The position numbers and the translations under genes were made by a program. Below are positions 23,474 to 35,660 of a stretch of 64,000 nucleotides of DNA, one piece after another (positions within the stretch are counted from its first letter, which is position 1; the number at the start of each line of letters is the position of its first letter). Origin of the DNA: Globodera rostochiensis (lineage: Eukaryota; Nematoda; Chromadorea; Rhabditida; Heteroderidae); the NCBI GenBank assembly GCA_018350325.1, contig JAEVLN010000023.1, positions 435,001 to 499,000 of the forward strand, given 5' to 3'. The notes beneath the pieces were generated by a model that was given only the letters and a program-made list of their open reading frames with translations, did not search any database and was not told the DNA's origin.

Positions 23474-24582
23474 CATTCATCTTGGCATATTCGGCGGCGG
23501 TTGGATAATGCTCCGCCGTAAGAGCGTAATTAAACAAGTTTAAATTTGTTATATCCGCATAACAAATAAGCAATTTTGTCGAATTACAAAGTTGGGTAAT
23601 TGGTTTAAGTCCAATTTTTTTCTTTCATCATAGCTTATGTGTTCCCACCGCGTGGATTGCCGCGTTTTTGTTGTTTTCACGGAAGTGAGCATACATCCGT
23701 TCAATTGTGTAAAAAACGTATTATGAGTCTATGGAGGATATGGTGGATGGCGTTAGCAAGGTTTGTAATTATTACAAAGATTTTTAGATAACAATAAAAA
23801 TAAAAATTTGTAAAAATTGAATTTAGTTTTAAGTTTCAATTGTTTTTACTTCATTAGAATTAAAAGTCAAAACATGATTACATTTGTACGATTTTACTAT
23901 TATAGTATTAAGTTTTTTTAAAATAACAGATCTTTGATCTGGTCTTATTATTTTTATTAATGATTGCATCTATTATTGTACCATAAATATTCAATTAAAG
24001 TTAGGATCATATGAAAGGATTTTAACATGGTCAAGTTGAATTAACCCAATTAAAATTAAGCTGTTCAAAAAAAGTAGTAAAAAACTTTGTTTTTTCCACT
24101 GCAATTTTAATTCGCATAAATTTGTTTGAAATCGTTAAACATTTTTGTTCAAATAAAAGAAATCGGTTTGCACTTTATAAAATTATTTTCTGCTTTGGTT
24201 ATAAGTTTTCTGGTAGCAATTTAATGGAATATATAATTTTTATAAAATACATTTATTTGGTAAAGGATTCAGCACTTTAACAATACTTAATATTTAAATG
24301 ATTCCAGATTTACTTTTTTTATTTTATAGATTTTTGAAGATAAATCACCCATTCATCAGTACGAACTTTATTGCAATTTATTTATTGGAGGATTATTAAT
24401 AAAACATATAAATTTTTTTAATCTTTGTCAATGGGTTAGTATGTATCTATTTAAATCATTTATTTGCTCACAATATGTGGCTTTAGTATGAAATTTAATA
24501 TAGGTAGGCGACGTACACAAAAAAAAAGTTATTATTTCAAAGTTTATTATTTTTGCAGCAATATTGTTTTGAGAATGCTTAG
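23474..24582 (+). CDS. Putative five-exon unrecognised gene, 3' part
   Basis: Exons 23634-23684 (acceptor tttctttcatcatag, donor gtgagc; CSHRVDCRVFVVFTE), 23728-23760 (SMEDMVDGVSK, donor gtttgt), 24330-24434 (acceptor tttttattttatag; FEDKSPIHQYELYCNLFIGG, 35 codons) and 24559-24582 (acceptor attatttttgcag, ends TAG) all start and end on codon boundaries. Exon 23474-23517 (acceptor aggcatttttag, donor gtaaga) has superb borders but is out of phase with the next, so one more exon or a different boundary is needed. The 105-bp exon is among the best in the window. Family unknown. Confidence 0.5.
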
Positions 24583-24750
24583 TTTGTTTTATTTATGTAT
24601 TTCAAAATTTAAGTTTTTTGTTTACACATTCAATCAAATTGCAAGTTAACATTCCAGTGAGCATGTGTAAAAAATGCTTTATTCGTGTCAATCATAAGAG
24701 TAGAGAAATACTGATTAATGCGGACTTTTAGAAATAGCTGTTTGCATCCA

Positions 24751-24830
24751 TTATCGGCTTCCAATAAATATATATCGCAAATTTGAAAACTCGAGTACGA
24801 CCGGTACACGACGGTAATTGACCTTGTGAT
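24751..24830 (-). CDS. Putative terminal exon
   Basis: After the acceptor atgacctaatcaaag the minus strand is open with two leading bases for 25 codons (HKVNYRRVPVVLEFSNLRY) to TAA. The same frame is open upstream to about 24860 (VHYDLIKD), so the true acceptor could lie further up. Basic and beta-like; unrecognised. Confidence 0.35.
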
Positions 24831-25297
24831 CTTTGATTAGGTCATAATGGACGCAAGTTTAAAATAAAATTGTTACGAATAATTTGGTAAAGTGATAAAA
24901 TATTTACTAAGTATTTTAACAAATATTTGTACAAAGAAACTCATCACAAATAATAAACAAAGCGAAACAATATGCATTAATTGGATGAATTTAAAGAAAA
25001 GAAAAAAACAATTTCATAATTCTTGAAACGGGTAATGCACAACAAAGGATTTCAAACAACATGAATTTTTTGAGACCTATAATCGCAACTTGTGGATTTA
25101 AAAAATAGCATTGAGCTTAAATTTAAACTTAATATTAATAAGTTTTGTTAGCTGAAAATTACAAAATGGAAATTTAAAAATTATCACTGCTGTTATAATG
25201 AAAAAAAGATATCGTCTTTAAAAAAATTTTTTCTCTGCACAATAATTAATATGGAGAAATAAATTTTATATAGAAATAATTAAACTCATGGCATGAT

Positions 25298-25396
25298 TTA
25301 TATATTTATAACAATTTGTTGAAATAATAAATCGAAGTCAGTAACATGGACAACTACCGAATGTGACAAGTAAAAATTCGGATGAGCCATGGACAT
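25298..25396 (-). CDS. Putative small ORF or first exon
   Basis: ATG at 25396 opens 32 codons (MSMAHPNFYLSHSVVVHV) to TAA. A donor after the 13th codon (tcg|gtagtt) would make it a first exon of the gene ending at 24751. A separate 8-codon exon candidate with good borders (gtcaactgtcag before, gtaaaa after) lies at 25583-25560. Confidence 0.25.
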   Translation of the reverse strand: MSMAHPNFYLSHSVVVHVTDFDLLFQQIVINI

Positions 25397-25818
25397 ATTA
25401 AAACAAACTCAATGCAAATACCAACAGTAAGAAATAGTGAAGTTAATACCATTAATGTAAAAAATGTTGATTTCGTGATTTTTTATTAGTAGAAAAGATT
25501 AGTAAATCGTGATATCAAATTTACAAAAATAAAGAGTTTCACTAATAAAATATTTTTACTCGTTGCCGTAATATATTTACAATCTGACAGTTGACATTTT
25601 TTAAAATAAATCAAATTAAATTAACGTATAAATGTTTTTAACGAGTAATTTGAGAATTATGAAAACAAAAACTTTAAAAATAAAATTTTTGAAGGATTAA
25701 ATTGTCAAGTTTTGATTTTGATTTTGATTTTAGTTCACAGGAGTGCTTATAAATATCCATAATATATTATATTATTTAATTGTTTAAATATCTAAAATTA
25801 AGTTTATACAAATTCTAG

Positions 25819-27060
25819 TCTCCCTTTGCCTCGAGGACGCTCCTTGCGTGTTCATTTGATTTATTCTCCCGGTAAAGAGCAAAGGCCCAAGTGCCTTCGA
25901 AGCTGCATAGATTTTGTACTTTAAAAAGATAAGTCACGTCTTTTCAAACATTTTGAAATTAGGGGCTCGTTTTCGTCAAATTTAATAATTATTTATATTA
26001 GGGTTTTGTTAGATTTATTTATAAATATTTTTCCTCATTAAAATGGTTTTTTATTTTTTTGTCCGATAGCAACGCTGTACAGCATTTTTAATACATGGAT
26101 CATCATTTATTCGTTCACTCACTAGCGTTATCTGTTTCTGGCATTAATAATTTTAATTTTATTTTTTAAGCTTAAAGTATTTTTTCATTTACCGCATCGC
26201 AAACTTTATAATGGTATCGAGAGTTATTAAAGAAAATATAATCTTTTTAGTAAATTTATTTATCAAGTTATTGTTGCCAAATAATTTGGTTAAAATCTTT
26301 TATGAACGAATTGCTCAACACTATATTTAAATTTTATTGATAGTTTAATAATATTTTCCAAGTAAATTTTTTATTTCGATATTTTTGTAATGTAAACAAT
26401 TTATAGTATAAAATTATCCTAAATATTTAATTGTATTTAGCACTGCACCTATTCGGCGATTGGAGGCGCGTCTACCTACCTGCTCGGCATCCTAATGGGC
26501 CTATTGAACGTTCCAAAATTTCTCCTACCTTCCCAGCCATGTCGGTTTGGAGCTTAACTTTATTTTATTTTATGCATTTATTTTTAAATATATGGTAATG
26601 GTTTTTTGAAAATAAGATTTTATTTAAATGCTTTTAAGACTAGGTGAATAGAGTACATTTTTATTTCTTTTCTTTGTGTGAATATAATACTTTATATTAA
26701 AATATGTCTTTAAGTGAAACTTTTGTATTGTTTGTTTTATATTTATGTAATAATGGCATTATATTTTCTAGATAATTATTATTGTTGTTATGTTCATAGC
26801 AATATGTCCAACACCTTTTTGGGCTTTTTATTGACATCGCCGAATTGTTTAATAAAAATTTAATTGCTCCTTTTTTAAATAGTTATAATATTTTTTAATA
26901 TGTATTCGAGAAAATATTTAAATTTTTTGTTTATATTTTAAAATTCATCTTGCACCTTATCATTTTAATCTAAATGTAAAGTTAATTATCGTTAGAATTT
27001 TAGATTTATCTAATTTATAATTTACTAAAATTTTTAGTTATTGTGCCCGGCGACTTGTGA
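25819..27060 (+). CDS. Putative five-exon unrecognised membrane-associated protein, 5' end missing
   Basis: Exons 25819-25915 (acceptor tatacaaattctag; PRGRSLRVHLIYSPGKEQRP), 26070-26126 (acceptor ttttttgtccgatag; TAFLIHGSSFIRSLTS), 26441-26540 (acceptor ttgtatttag; YSAIGGASTYLLGILMGLL), 26772-26846 (acceptor tattttctag; NMSNTFLGFLLTSPN) and 27038-27060 (acceptor aaatttttag, ends TGA) agree in phase at all four joins and fill their GC islands. The third exon holds a likely membrane helix rich in G, A and L. Six cysteines are spread over the protein. A shorter ending using another donor in exon 3 is possible. No family recognised. Confidence 0.5.
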
Positions 27061-27976
27061 CATGTCTAGATAAAGAATATGTGTGACATCTTTCATGCCG
27101 CAGAAATTTGTCTAAGAGTTAACGGGCATAATGTGTTTTATTTAATTATAATTTACGTTGTTTGTTGGCACTGCATAAAATGGTTAAGGTTATTAATGAT
27201 GTTTGAACGTAAAAGGATCGTACAAAAAATATTCAATAAAATATTATTTATAAAAGTATAATATATAAATAACCTGCGAGTTCGTATGGTTGAAAACATC
27301 AAATCAAATTTTATAAAACAAAATGAATCATTTTATCTAATAACACGGTTATTTGATTTAAAAAACAGCATTGTAAAAAAATAGACAATCTTTTAATTTA
27401 AAGAATGACTCTGAATATTATTTATGCCATGTATAAAGACCAATTATTTTAAAATATAATATTTTAAAGCAATGTGGTATTATAATATTTATAGGCTATA
27501 TTTTATGCGATAAAGTCACAATCAAAATTTTTATAATAATGCAATGGAGGAGGAATTGAAGAAAAATTTGCAAAACCCAAGCTTGTGAATGTGAAAACAT
27601 AATGTGATAAAACCAATTAACATAAAAAGAACGGAAGCAATTTTAATATTTAAAAAAAACGTCTTCAACACTTTTTTTTTTTGCAAAACTCGCAAAAAGA
27701 TAATAAATCATTTTTGTAAAAAAATGAAACTTTTTGTTTTATTTAAAGAACTACCGTCTCCGTAAAAGGCTCTAACCCGACAATAAAATTCCTAAAGGAA
27801 AAATGCTTCACTGATTTACAATTATGTAAAGTTTTCCTAATTGGTGTCTATTACTAAAAACACTTTCTTTATATTAACAAAAATAAAATTAACCAAATAA
27901 ATAAATCTTTTAATTTATTCAGCCAAAAAAGCCAACAAAATCAAACGTGAATATTTCTTTCATCAATGCTAAATAT
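27061..27976. other. No firm gene; composition flips to A-rich near 27.25 kb
   Basis: A 60-codon open + frame at 27079-27261 starts with CDIFHAAEICLRVNGHNV, which looks coding, then becomes A/T-driven. It might be a downstream exon (acceptor catgccgcag inside it). The remainder is A-rich sequence without exon borders. Confidence 0.35.
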
Positions 27977-29275
27977 TAGAGTTGTTGGCGGTCGGTTAAC
28001 CAAACCGAAACCGAAACCGAAAACCGGCTTTTTTGACCCAAAAACCGAAACCGAAAACCGGGGGTCGTAAAACCGGCCTAACCGAAAACCGGGGGTATCG
28101 GTTTATCGGTTTTTTCGGTTTGAAAAATACACCCCTAATGATGGGATTTTATGGGGCCCCGATGGTGAGAAGGCTGGTGTAGTGGTGAGTGGTGTAGGAG
28201 TTGAATTGTGGTGGGAGTAGGTTCAGACCCGGTCTGCTCTATCTTTTTTTTCGAACCTCCTCTGAACTTTACGGTGTGTAAACAATTCCAAAAGTTTTTT
28301 ATATTCACAATTTTTTTTAATTAAATAAAATTCACAAGTGTGATTGGACGAATTTACAAAACTTTGTTCAAAGTTGAGTGACCCGTCTGTTAATTTATTT
28401 TTTTCGGTGAGCATCTATGGTGACGAAGCAAATAATTGAAAGTTAATTTTATTTTTGTAAAATTGTGGGCCAATTTTCTTAACCAATTCGTTATTTCAAA
28501 AAAAATTTCCCGGACTCTTACACCTCCTAAAAAGCTTCAAAAAATGACCCGGATTTTTAAATTTTTGGCCGGAAATCTGTTAACAATTGAGTCAAAAATT
28601 CAAAATTTTCTCGGCGGCGGCACCGCCGACCCCCCCCCCACACCCTCCTATCCCGCCTTAAAAGAAAAATGGGCTAAATAGAGCCACTAGCAGGGCCTTA
28701 GCCAGGAAAAGTTTTCGGGGCAACAAAAAAAAAGTCGTAGGGGGGGGGCATTTTGGGGAACGTTTCTTACGCAAATTTCAAAATTTTAAAGTTTTTAGAA
28801 AGGGAAGCAGTCCGACAATGCCGAACGCCGGGAAAATTTTTGGGATTTTTGTTAATAAACTTGGCAATTTAGCTGAGTTTCGGGAAATTTTTCAAAAAAA
28901 TATATGTTTACGTAAAAGTCGGGGATGCCCAGCGGGGAAATTTTACAAAAATGGCAATATTTGTTAAGAAAATGAAGCAAACTGCTCAGAAGATGTGATA
29001 AATTTATTTTAAAAATTCTTTTTTTCTCAACATTGATTTTTAAGAAAACTGAATTCGTCCAACCAAAAAAATAAAATAAAATTTGCCAAAACCGCTTTCG
29101 GTTTTCGGTTAACCGGGTGTCGGCTAAAAACCGAAACCGAAAACCGGGTGTCGGCTAAAAACCGAAACCGAAAACCGGGTGTCGGCTAAAAACCGAAACC
29201 GAAAACCGGGGGTCGGTAAACCGGCCTAACCGAAAACCGGTACCCCCGGTTTAAAACCGACCGCCCACAACCCTA
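27977..29275. mobile_element. Complete hAT-like element of 1.3 kb, target duplication ctaaatat
   Basis: Left end tagagttgttggcggtcggtt and right end, inverted, tagggttgtgggcggtcggtt. Both sides carry ctaaatat (27969-27976 and 29276-29283). The outer 150 bp on each side are arrays of ccgaaaccgaaaaccgg words and the opposite strand form. The interior holds runs of C and G (28628-28640, 28741-28748), an agccaggaaaagttttcgggg word and the GC word shared with other repeats, so smaller repeats may be nested. No transposase frame of useful length. Confidence 0.9.
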
Positions 29276-29364
29276 CTAAATATATATGAAAATAAAAATG
29301 CATTCTAAAAATACTCTATTTAAATTAATAAAACATTTTTAATTTTCAATTTGAAAATATTTAG

Positions 29365-32300
29365 TCAGCGCAACGCACAAATTACAATACAACTACAGAT
29401 CTGTAAGAACAAATAATAGTTTTTGTTAAATAAATTATAAAATTATAAAAAAAAGTTATCTAATGTTGGAATGCTAGTAGCTTTTTAACAAAACTCAATG
29501 ATATGATTTATTTAAACAATTAAATTTGGTTAAAAGTTAACATTGATAAAAAATCAGTGCCCATATGATAATAAAGATATGTTAAAATTAATTTGATACT
29601 TTTGCATCTAAGGCATACAATAAATTCATTTATCAAATCGTACGGCTCGTACAAATTGAAAAAAGTTTAACCTCAAAACACTAAATTATTAGCCAGTTCA
29701 ATACTACAAAAATTTTTACAGATTCTTACACATCTGTCATCGGAACCTGTGCTTTTAGTCGGAAGAAGACGCGTAAAATAAAACTTGTTAGAAAATGCTT
29801 GGTCGGCTTCCTTGTTCAATTATACATTAAGTGAAATGCGGCAATAAATTTGTAAAAACGTAAAAATTGTAAGTTCTAATAATACTGACAAAATAGTGCA
29901 AATATCTGCAACATTATTGTGTTTGAATAATTCATAAAAATATTAATAAAAGTTTATTGTACTAATGTAACATATTAATAAAGCAAATAATATGAAATTC
30001 ACCAATGCAATGATGGACAACATATTCAAATCTTCTCACAAACCCAATTGTTATTAGATGCGCGCCTTAACTTAATGAAATATTTTATTTAATTATTTGT
30101 AAGTACCAGAAGAAAAACAACTTGACAATCAATAAGATAAGTCTCAAATAATATAAATCGACAATTTATGAAACAACAATCTATTATATTGGCAATACAT
30201 TTAATAAGATTAGATTATGTATAAATTGTAATAATGAAAACAAAAATTAAAATATTGATTAAATAATTTAGTCAAAGTAAGATACAAATTATAAGATAAT
30301 AAAAATAATATGCTCATCACCGGATCATCTTTTATCAGACAGCTATTTGAACTCGGGAAAATAACTTGCCGCGCCTATAAAAATATTTAAAACTAAAAAA
30401 TTTGTAACTAATCGTGCCTGGAACTCACGGCAATACTCCATGATGGAATTAATCAATTTTTGTTAAATTACCTTTTGCAGTGCTGTTATCAAGGCAGATT
30501 CCATGTGTGAAGGATTGTGTCCAAGCGACGTTTGCGCCTTAGCGGAAAGTTTGTTTACAAGGCTACCTATGCAATGTTCCACCTGCACGCATTAATGGCA
30601 CACAAAGTTTAATATAATAAATATAGACAATAAAAAATAACAAAAAAGTAAATATATCGAACTTGAACACAAAACGGATTTCGACTTTCACTAATATAAA
30701 ATATTGAAAAAACACACACGAGAATGATCGAATAATTCAAAATATGTTTCTTCACACTAAAAAAAACAATGTTTTCGCAAATCGCCTAATAAAAATTAAG
30801 TTAATGATTAAAATATATAAGCCATATAAAATCATTAAATTAAAAAATTAAATAATACAAATTGACATATTAAGCTTTATTGAACTAAGGAACCTATAAT
30901 CTGCGTTCTTTTATTTTTTTTAAATTAAAAAAAAACTGATATTAAATGTAATTTTTATCTCACTCAATGATGTCTAGTGGAATATGCAATTGAAGCGCGA
31001 TATTCTTTCGAACAACCTTGCTTGAAACTAAAAGTTTGTTTGCGAATGTTAAAATACTAAATAAGGTTTAAAAATTTAAACCGGTATTTGAAAACGTCTA
31101 AATGTACTCGTTATAAAAATTATGATGAATTTAATAATATTTTAACATAAATAATTTAAATAACTCTACAGAAGTTTAAAACTCAAAAACTAAAAATAAT
31201 TTACAAAGCAATTTTTTAAATTCTAAAATTTTCCCGGCGGTGCCTACTGGCAAATATATGTATTGTATTTTTTAAATCCACCTACCATTACCTATTTTAG
31301 TTATGTACAAGCATAAATACTTGCTATAGCAAATCGACTATGTCAGGAGTGATTTGTTAAATAAAACCTTATCGCGTAAAAACCTCTTTTATTGTTGACT
31401 TTAAACCCAAAATAATTTTGTTATTTTAACAAATTATTTTCAATACCTAATATAAACCGAATTGCAACTTTTCCAAGGGAGTAAATAATAATAATTAATC
31501 GACAATTATTAGTTCGTTTAATTATATTGCTTAATAATCTTGAGTCTAAAAAATAAATGTTCACTAATTTATATAAATTTATGATTGAACATTTAAGATT
31601 AAAAAACTATTACTATAAACTAATGGCAAAAAACGATATGTCTATCTAAATCAAATTTAATTTAAAATGAATTATAATTTAATAAACGAATAAAGGACAA
31701 ATAAATTGTTTTAGTTACATTTGAACATGACGAGAGTGATTTTGGCATCAACGCACCCCATCTAAAATTTATTTTAGTTTAATTTCTGAACATTATTTTT
31801 TATAGTATGCTAAAAAGAGAGAGCAGGCGGATAGTATTTGAACATCACTGAAAATTTTATTTTTTGAAGAAATAGTGCGCTAAAAAGAGAAAGTCAGACG
31901 GTTAGAGTAATTTGGTCATCAACGCACCCCATCTAATAATTTTTTAGTTACTTTTTTGAACATTTTTCGAAGAAATAGTGTGCTAAAAAGAAAGAGGCAG
32001 ACGACGAGATTGATGAAAAGATAAATTTCATTTCGTCATTTTAAATTATCGTTTCTTTTTCTTTATTCTCACTGCTATTAACTTTAAAAATTTTTAAAAG
32101 AATTGCGTTGAACCTCGTAATGCACATTAAAACCCTCTCAATAAAAATAATTTCAAAATTATCTTATTATCATTATGCTATTTTATAAAGGTAGTTTATG
32201 TAAATTTTTTAAACGATCATGTTAAATAAAATTTTAATGACAAATAAACATATCAAGATCCGCTAATTGCAAATAGAAAACCATTTTAAAAATTTTAAAT

Positions 32301-32661
32301 TAAAAAAGAGTTATAATAATTTTAAAAATTTAAAAGAAATTTAATATAAATATTTAACAGTTTTAAAAATAACTAAAAGACACTGTTTTGAGCAAACATT
32401 TGAAATTTTAAATAGTATCATTCTGTATAAAGTTATAACGTGCACTCTTCTATACAAGTAAGGGGAATTTATTTTCATTCATCAAAATGTTAAATGTAGG
32501 AAAATACTCTGGGCTCTCAATCTTTTTTTAATTATGGTGTTTGTAAAATTATTAATTACCTGTTGGCATATATATATCTGATTGCAAAAGTACGTTCCGA
32601 ATCTGGCAAAGCGTTCATCAAACTCGTAAAGAACCAACCGTCAAGCAAAAAAGGTGTAAAT
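29365..32661 (-). CDS. Putative nine-exon unrecognised gene, 5' end missing
   Basis: Exons in order: 32661-32560 (DGWFFTSLMNALPDSERTFA), 32513-32456 (PEYFPTFNILMNENKFP), 32262-32250 (tentative microexon), 31027-30964 (VVRKNIALQLHIPLDII), 30690-30663, 30582-30472 (acceptor ttaatgcgtgcag, donor aag|gtaatt; KLSAKAQTSLGHNPSHMES), 30374-30321 (acceptor tatttttatag; QVIFPSSNSCLIKDDP), 29810-29730 (donor gtaaga; DQAFSNKFYFTRLLPTKS) and 29400-29365 (acceptor tgttcttacag, ends TGA). Every join agrees in phase. The 111-bp exon is the single most convincing one here. About 180 residues, soluble-looking; no domain recognised. A diverged satellite cluster lies in the third intron. Confidence 0.5.
31725..32012. 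repeat. Outlying, diverged copies of the 107-bp satellite
   Basis: About three degenerate units share gtcatcaacgcaccccatct, gtgctaaaaagagaaagtcag and gttacttttttgaacatttt with the array at 13.5-15.15 kb, 16.5 kb away. Lies in a putative intron. Confidence 0.85.
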
Positions 32662-32771
32662 CTTTATTTATTCAAAATTTATATAATAGTTTACAATCTT
32701 CTTTAACATTAAATAATGATTTGACGCTAAAAAATTTTATTCAATATATTGTTATTAGAATTAATTTTTAG

Positions 32772-33240
32772 ATACCAGTAAGGTGGCGGTTGTCAACAGC
32801 CAAGCCATTTAACGTTTTTTTAAAGTTAAATAAAATAGTTTTCATTTTCCGCTTTTTGTTATTTATTTTGAAACACAAAAATCATTTTGGTTAAATTTAT
32901 TAAAACAAAACAGTCACATCCGCAGGCTTAACTTTTTGTTGTAAAATCGTAATTAAATGGAATTTTTTATGCGTTTTAATTATTGCATCAGAAATATTTT
33001 GGAATCAGATTCAATGAAACTTGTAGTTAGTAAATAATTATTGTTTTAAATTTAAAAAAATATTTTTTCTCTGATTAAATAGCTTAAGACTTACATTGGA
33101 ATTTTGTTTTCTGTTGGGAGTTAATGTTTGATAATCGCGCAAAGGAAATACCTTTAATTTTAAGAATATTTCGAATTATTTAAATTTTCAATTATTTTCA
33201 TGAGATTTTAAACACACGCTTGTTGGATGAGCCCTCCTAA
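32772..33240 (+). CDS. Putative two-exon 3' end of an unrecognised gene
   Basis: Exon 32772-32813 (acceptor agaattaatttttag; IPVRWRLSTAKPFN) starts and ends on codons. Exon 33205-33240 (acceptor aattattttcatgag; ILNTRLLDEPS) ends in TAA. The intron would be 391 bp. The minus strand of the first island also shows ATG and a signal-like run (MAWLLTTATLL), which could start the model ending at 29365. Confidence 0.3.
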
Positions 33241-33906
33241 GCTGACCGTATGCAGCTAAAAGTTCTCCAATGTACCTTGTCACACTGATGCTATTATAAT
33301 TTTAAAGTTTATATAAGTTTAGATTTTGAAAACTAAATACAAGTTTATCAGTTAAGTTTTAATTTAGAATTAAATTTTAAATTGAGTTACTTCACAAATC
33401 TAAATTTCTAACATAAACTTTTTAATAAAATTAAACTGATTTTGAAAAATTATTTTAATTATGTTTTGAATTTACGTATTACTTATTTAAAATTTCATTG
33501 TATTCACGGTAGAATGCGATTTCAAGGCAAAGGTGATGGAGTGTAACCAATATAATTATTTTATTATGAATTGTTTTTTTTCATGAATATAAGTATTATT
33601 TTTTTGTTAAAAGCATAAACCAAAAAAGTAAATTCAAATAATTGTAACTCGATTGATAATAATTTGAATTGAATGGAATTTGTTTTTGCTGAATAGTTAG
33701 TAATCTATGTCTTAATTAATAAATTGAATTAGCTTCTCGGTATAAATTATTTATGTACAAAATTTATTAATTTTAATACACATTTATTAACTATTAATCT
33801 TAACGTTTGCTATTATAAATTTCTTAGTTTGAAATATTAAATAATTAATAATATATTTTATATTTTTAGACGTATTTTTGAAGATTTAGATAATATGTAA
33901 TTTAAG
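33241..33906. other. T-rich sequence with two possible start exons
   Basis: ATG at 33250 (MQLKVLQ, donor gtacct) and ATG at 33518 after the acceptor ttcacggtag (MRFQGK, donor gtgatg) could begin the gene continued at 33907, but no phase-compatible link was found. Confidence 0.3.
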
Positions 33907-34170
33907 ACCTGGGGCTTAATAAATGCTATAATTTATGGGAACGGATGGGTCAAGTGTTACGTAATCGTCCGTGGCAACTGCGTTGATTTTATATCGGTGA
34001 AGTATGAATATACAAAACAACCAGACGATAAATTTATATGTTAATTAAAAATTAACTATTATACATTTTAATTGCATTTAAAACTTTCTTTGGCTATTTT
34101 ATTACTTTTATATTTATTTATTTTTTAAATTTGATTTTTTTAGTTAGATTTGTGTTTATTTATTGTTTAA
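33907..34170 (+). CDS. Putative two-exon unrecognised gene, 5' end missing
   Basis: Exon 33907-33996 is a sharp 90-bp island open for exactly 30 codons (LINAIIYGNGWVKCYVIVRG, then NCVDFIS) with donor tcg|gtgaag. Exon 34144-34170 (acceptor gatttttttag) adds LDLCLFIV and TAA. The tyrosine-glycine-rich, valine-rich strand pattern suggests a folded domain, but I cannot place it. Confidence 0.45.
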
Positions 34171-34440
34171 ATTTTATTGTGTAAAACTAAGGATTCCTAT
34201 TTTTTTGTTGCATGATATATAATTTTTAAATATAAAACTTTTATGTTTTATTTTTTATCTTCTCTTTTGATATTTTTTAATTTTACATTAATAAGGATTT
34301 TTTTAATAATATTGCTGCTATATTTAAATAATTATAGCGGTAATTTATATAATTAAAACTTTCAACTTTCATATTTTTTTGTTTGAAAAAATAATTAACA
34401 AATTTCAACCTTTTAACCATTTTGATTTATACTTAGGTTT

Positions 34441-34859
34441 ATGGAAAACAATTCAATTAATGTTATGATTTTTCATTAAATATCTATTTATTGTCTAGTG
34501 CCATTATGAAGGAAATATTAATATTATTCTTTGTAGTATTGATATACTTTTAAAGGTTAATTTAATTGCACCCAAAAATATTGGATAAAAAATGGTGAAC
34601 AATAGTGTTTGAAAAGCTTTTCAGCCACACGATCAACTTCTTTCTGGAATGATAAAATAATAATTAAATTAAATTTTCAATTGTGGCCTGATAAATTGTC
34701 TATCCTTTAAAACAGTAAAGTGCGTTTTCAATTAAGAATTTTTAATATTCCTATCGGCAGGTAGCCAACATTAAAATCATAGCGTCGATTAAGCTTTAAG
34801 CTAATTATTTTTTGTTTAATGATATTATTTATAGCATATTTTCGCGATTTTTCTCATAA
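34441..34859 (+). CDS. Putative complete five-exon gene encoding about 60 residues
   Basis: ATG at 34441 follows the acceptor ttatacttag|gttt, so the message may be trans-spliced. Exons 34441-34461, 34499-34532 (acceptor tatttattgtctag), 34625-34682 (acceptor aagcttttcag; STRSTSFWNDKIIIKLNFQ), 34716-34760 (acceptor cctttaaaacag, donor cag|gtagcc; KVRFQLRIFNIPIG) and 34835-34859 (ends TAA) agree in phase at all four joins. Introns are 33-92 bp, all T-rich. The start and stop are both within clear signals, making this the best complete tiny gene. Unrecognised. Confidence 0.5.
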
Positions 34860-35048
34860 ATTTGATATTATCTAAAAAAACGATGTCTTTGATTTAATAT
34901 TTGTTTATGTTCCTTTTTTATTAGTATTATTTTTTTAATTATATTGTTTGCATGTATGCATTCAACTTATTTTAGAAGGGTTCTGTGTTTTATTTATTTC
35001 TATATCTGTGTTCGATTATTATATAAATTCCCTTTAGGAGGTCAGCAG

Positions 35049-35412
35049 ATGTCGTCTGACGCCACGAGGGTGTTGTTGGGTGGGTTAAATGAACCGATTG
35101 TAAGCAGTTGAATGCATTTTTTGTGCTCGCCCAAGACTAATAATATTTTTAACTATAATTATTATTATTTTTTTAACTATAGATAGAATAAAAATAATTT
35201 TATGATAAAGAATTAATGAGCAAATCTGCTATCTGTTGGTTGATTTGGAATTATAAATTAATTTGATTGTGCTTTGACTTTAATTATAATTTCCAATTTT
35301 AAGTAAAATTTTTTAATTTTTAAATATAAAGGTTATAAGAAATATTTCAATTATTTGTCACTCTCCGATGAGCTTACCAAACTTTCCATTTGTGGTTTTT
35401 GGTCCACAATAA
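35049..35412 (+). CDS. Putative complete two-exon gene encoding 43 residues
   Basis: A textbook acceptor (attccctttag) at 35036 lies 12 bp before ATG at 35049, as expected for a trans-splice site. The first exon (MSSDATRVLLGGLNEPI) ends at 35099 with the donor gtaagc; the second, 35332-35412 (VIRNISIICHSPMSLPNFPF), ends VVFGPQ and TAA. The first exon fills a 60-bp GC island. Unrecognised. Confidence 0.45.
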
Positions 35413-35660
35413 AACCAATGTATATTGAACAAACATTTTAATTGGATTTAAGTTTATTTAAGTGTTTTGTTAAAAGAATATTCATTCAGATTGAAGTATT
35501 GGGTTTTAATGAATTAAATTATATTTTCTATATTTCAAATTTAATCAACATAATACTTGTATTTAGACCATTATTTGTGTTTGTCCAATAACTAATTTTA
35601 CAAATATTATACTGAATTAGTTATTTATTTATTTTTATCTGGCAATTAAATAGTAATTGC

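Noticed and set aside
28436..28681. An 81-codon + ORF with a proline-rich end
   Set aside because: It lies wholly inside the hAT-like element at 27977-29275 and its end is a poly-C tract; no splice or start support.
32769..32818. Minus-strand ATG with signal-like MAWLLTTATLL as the start of the gene ending at 29365
   Set aside because: Its donor leaves the wrong phase for the exon at 32661, and the + strand exon over the same bases has a far better acceptor; kept only as an alternative.
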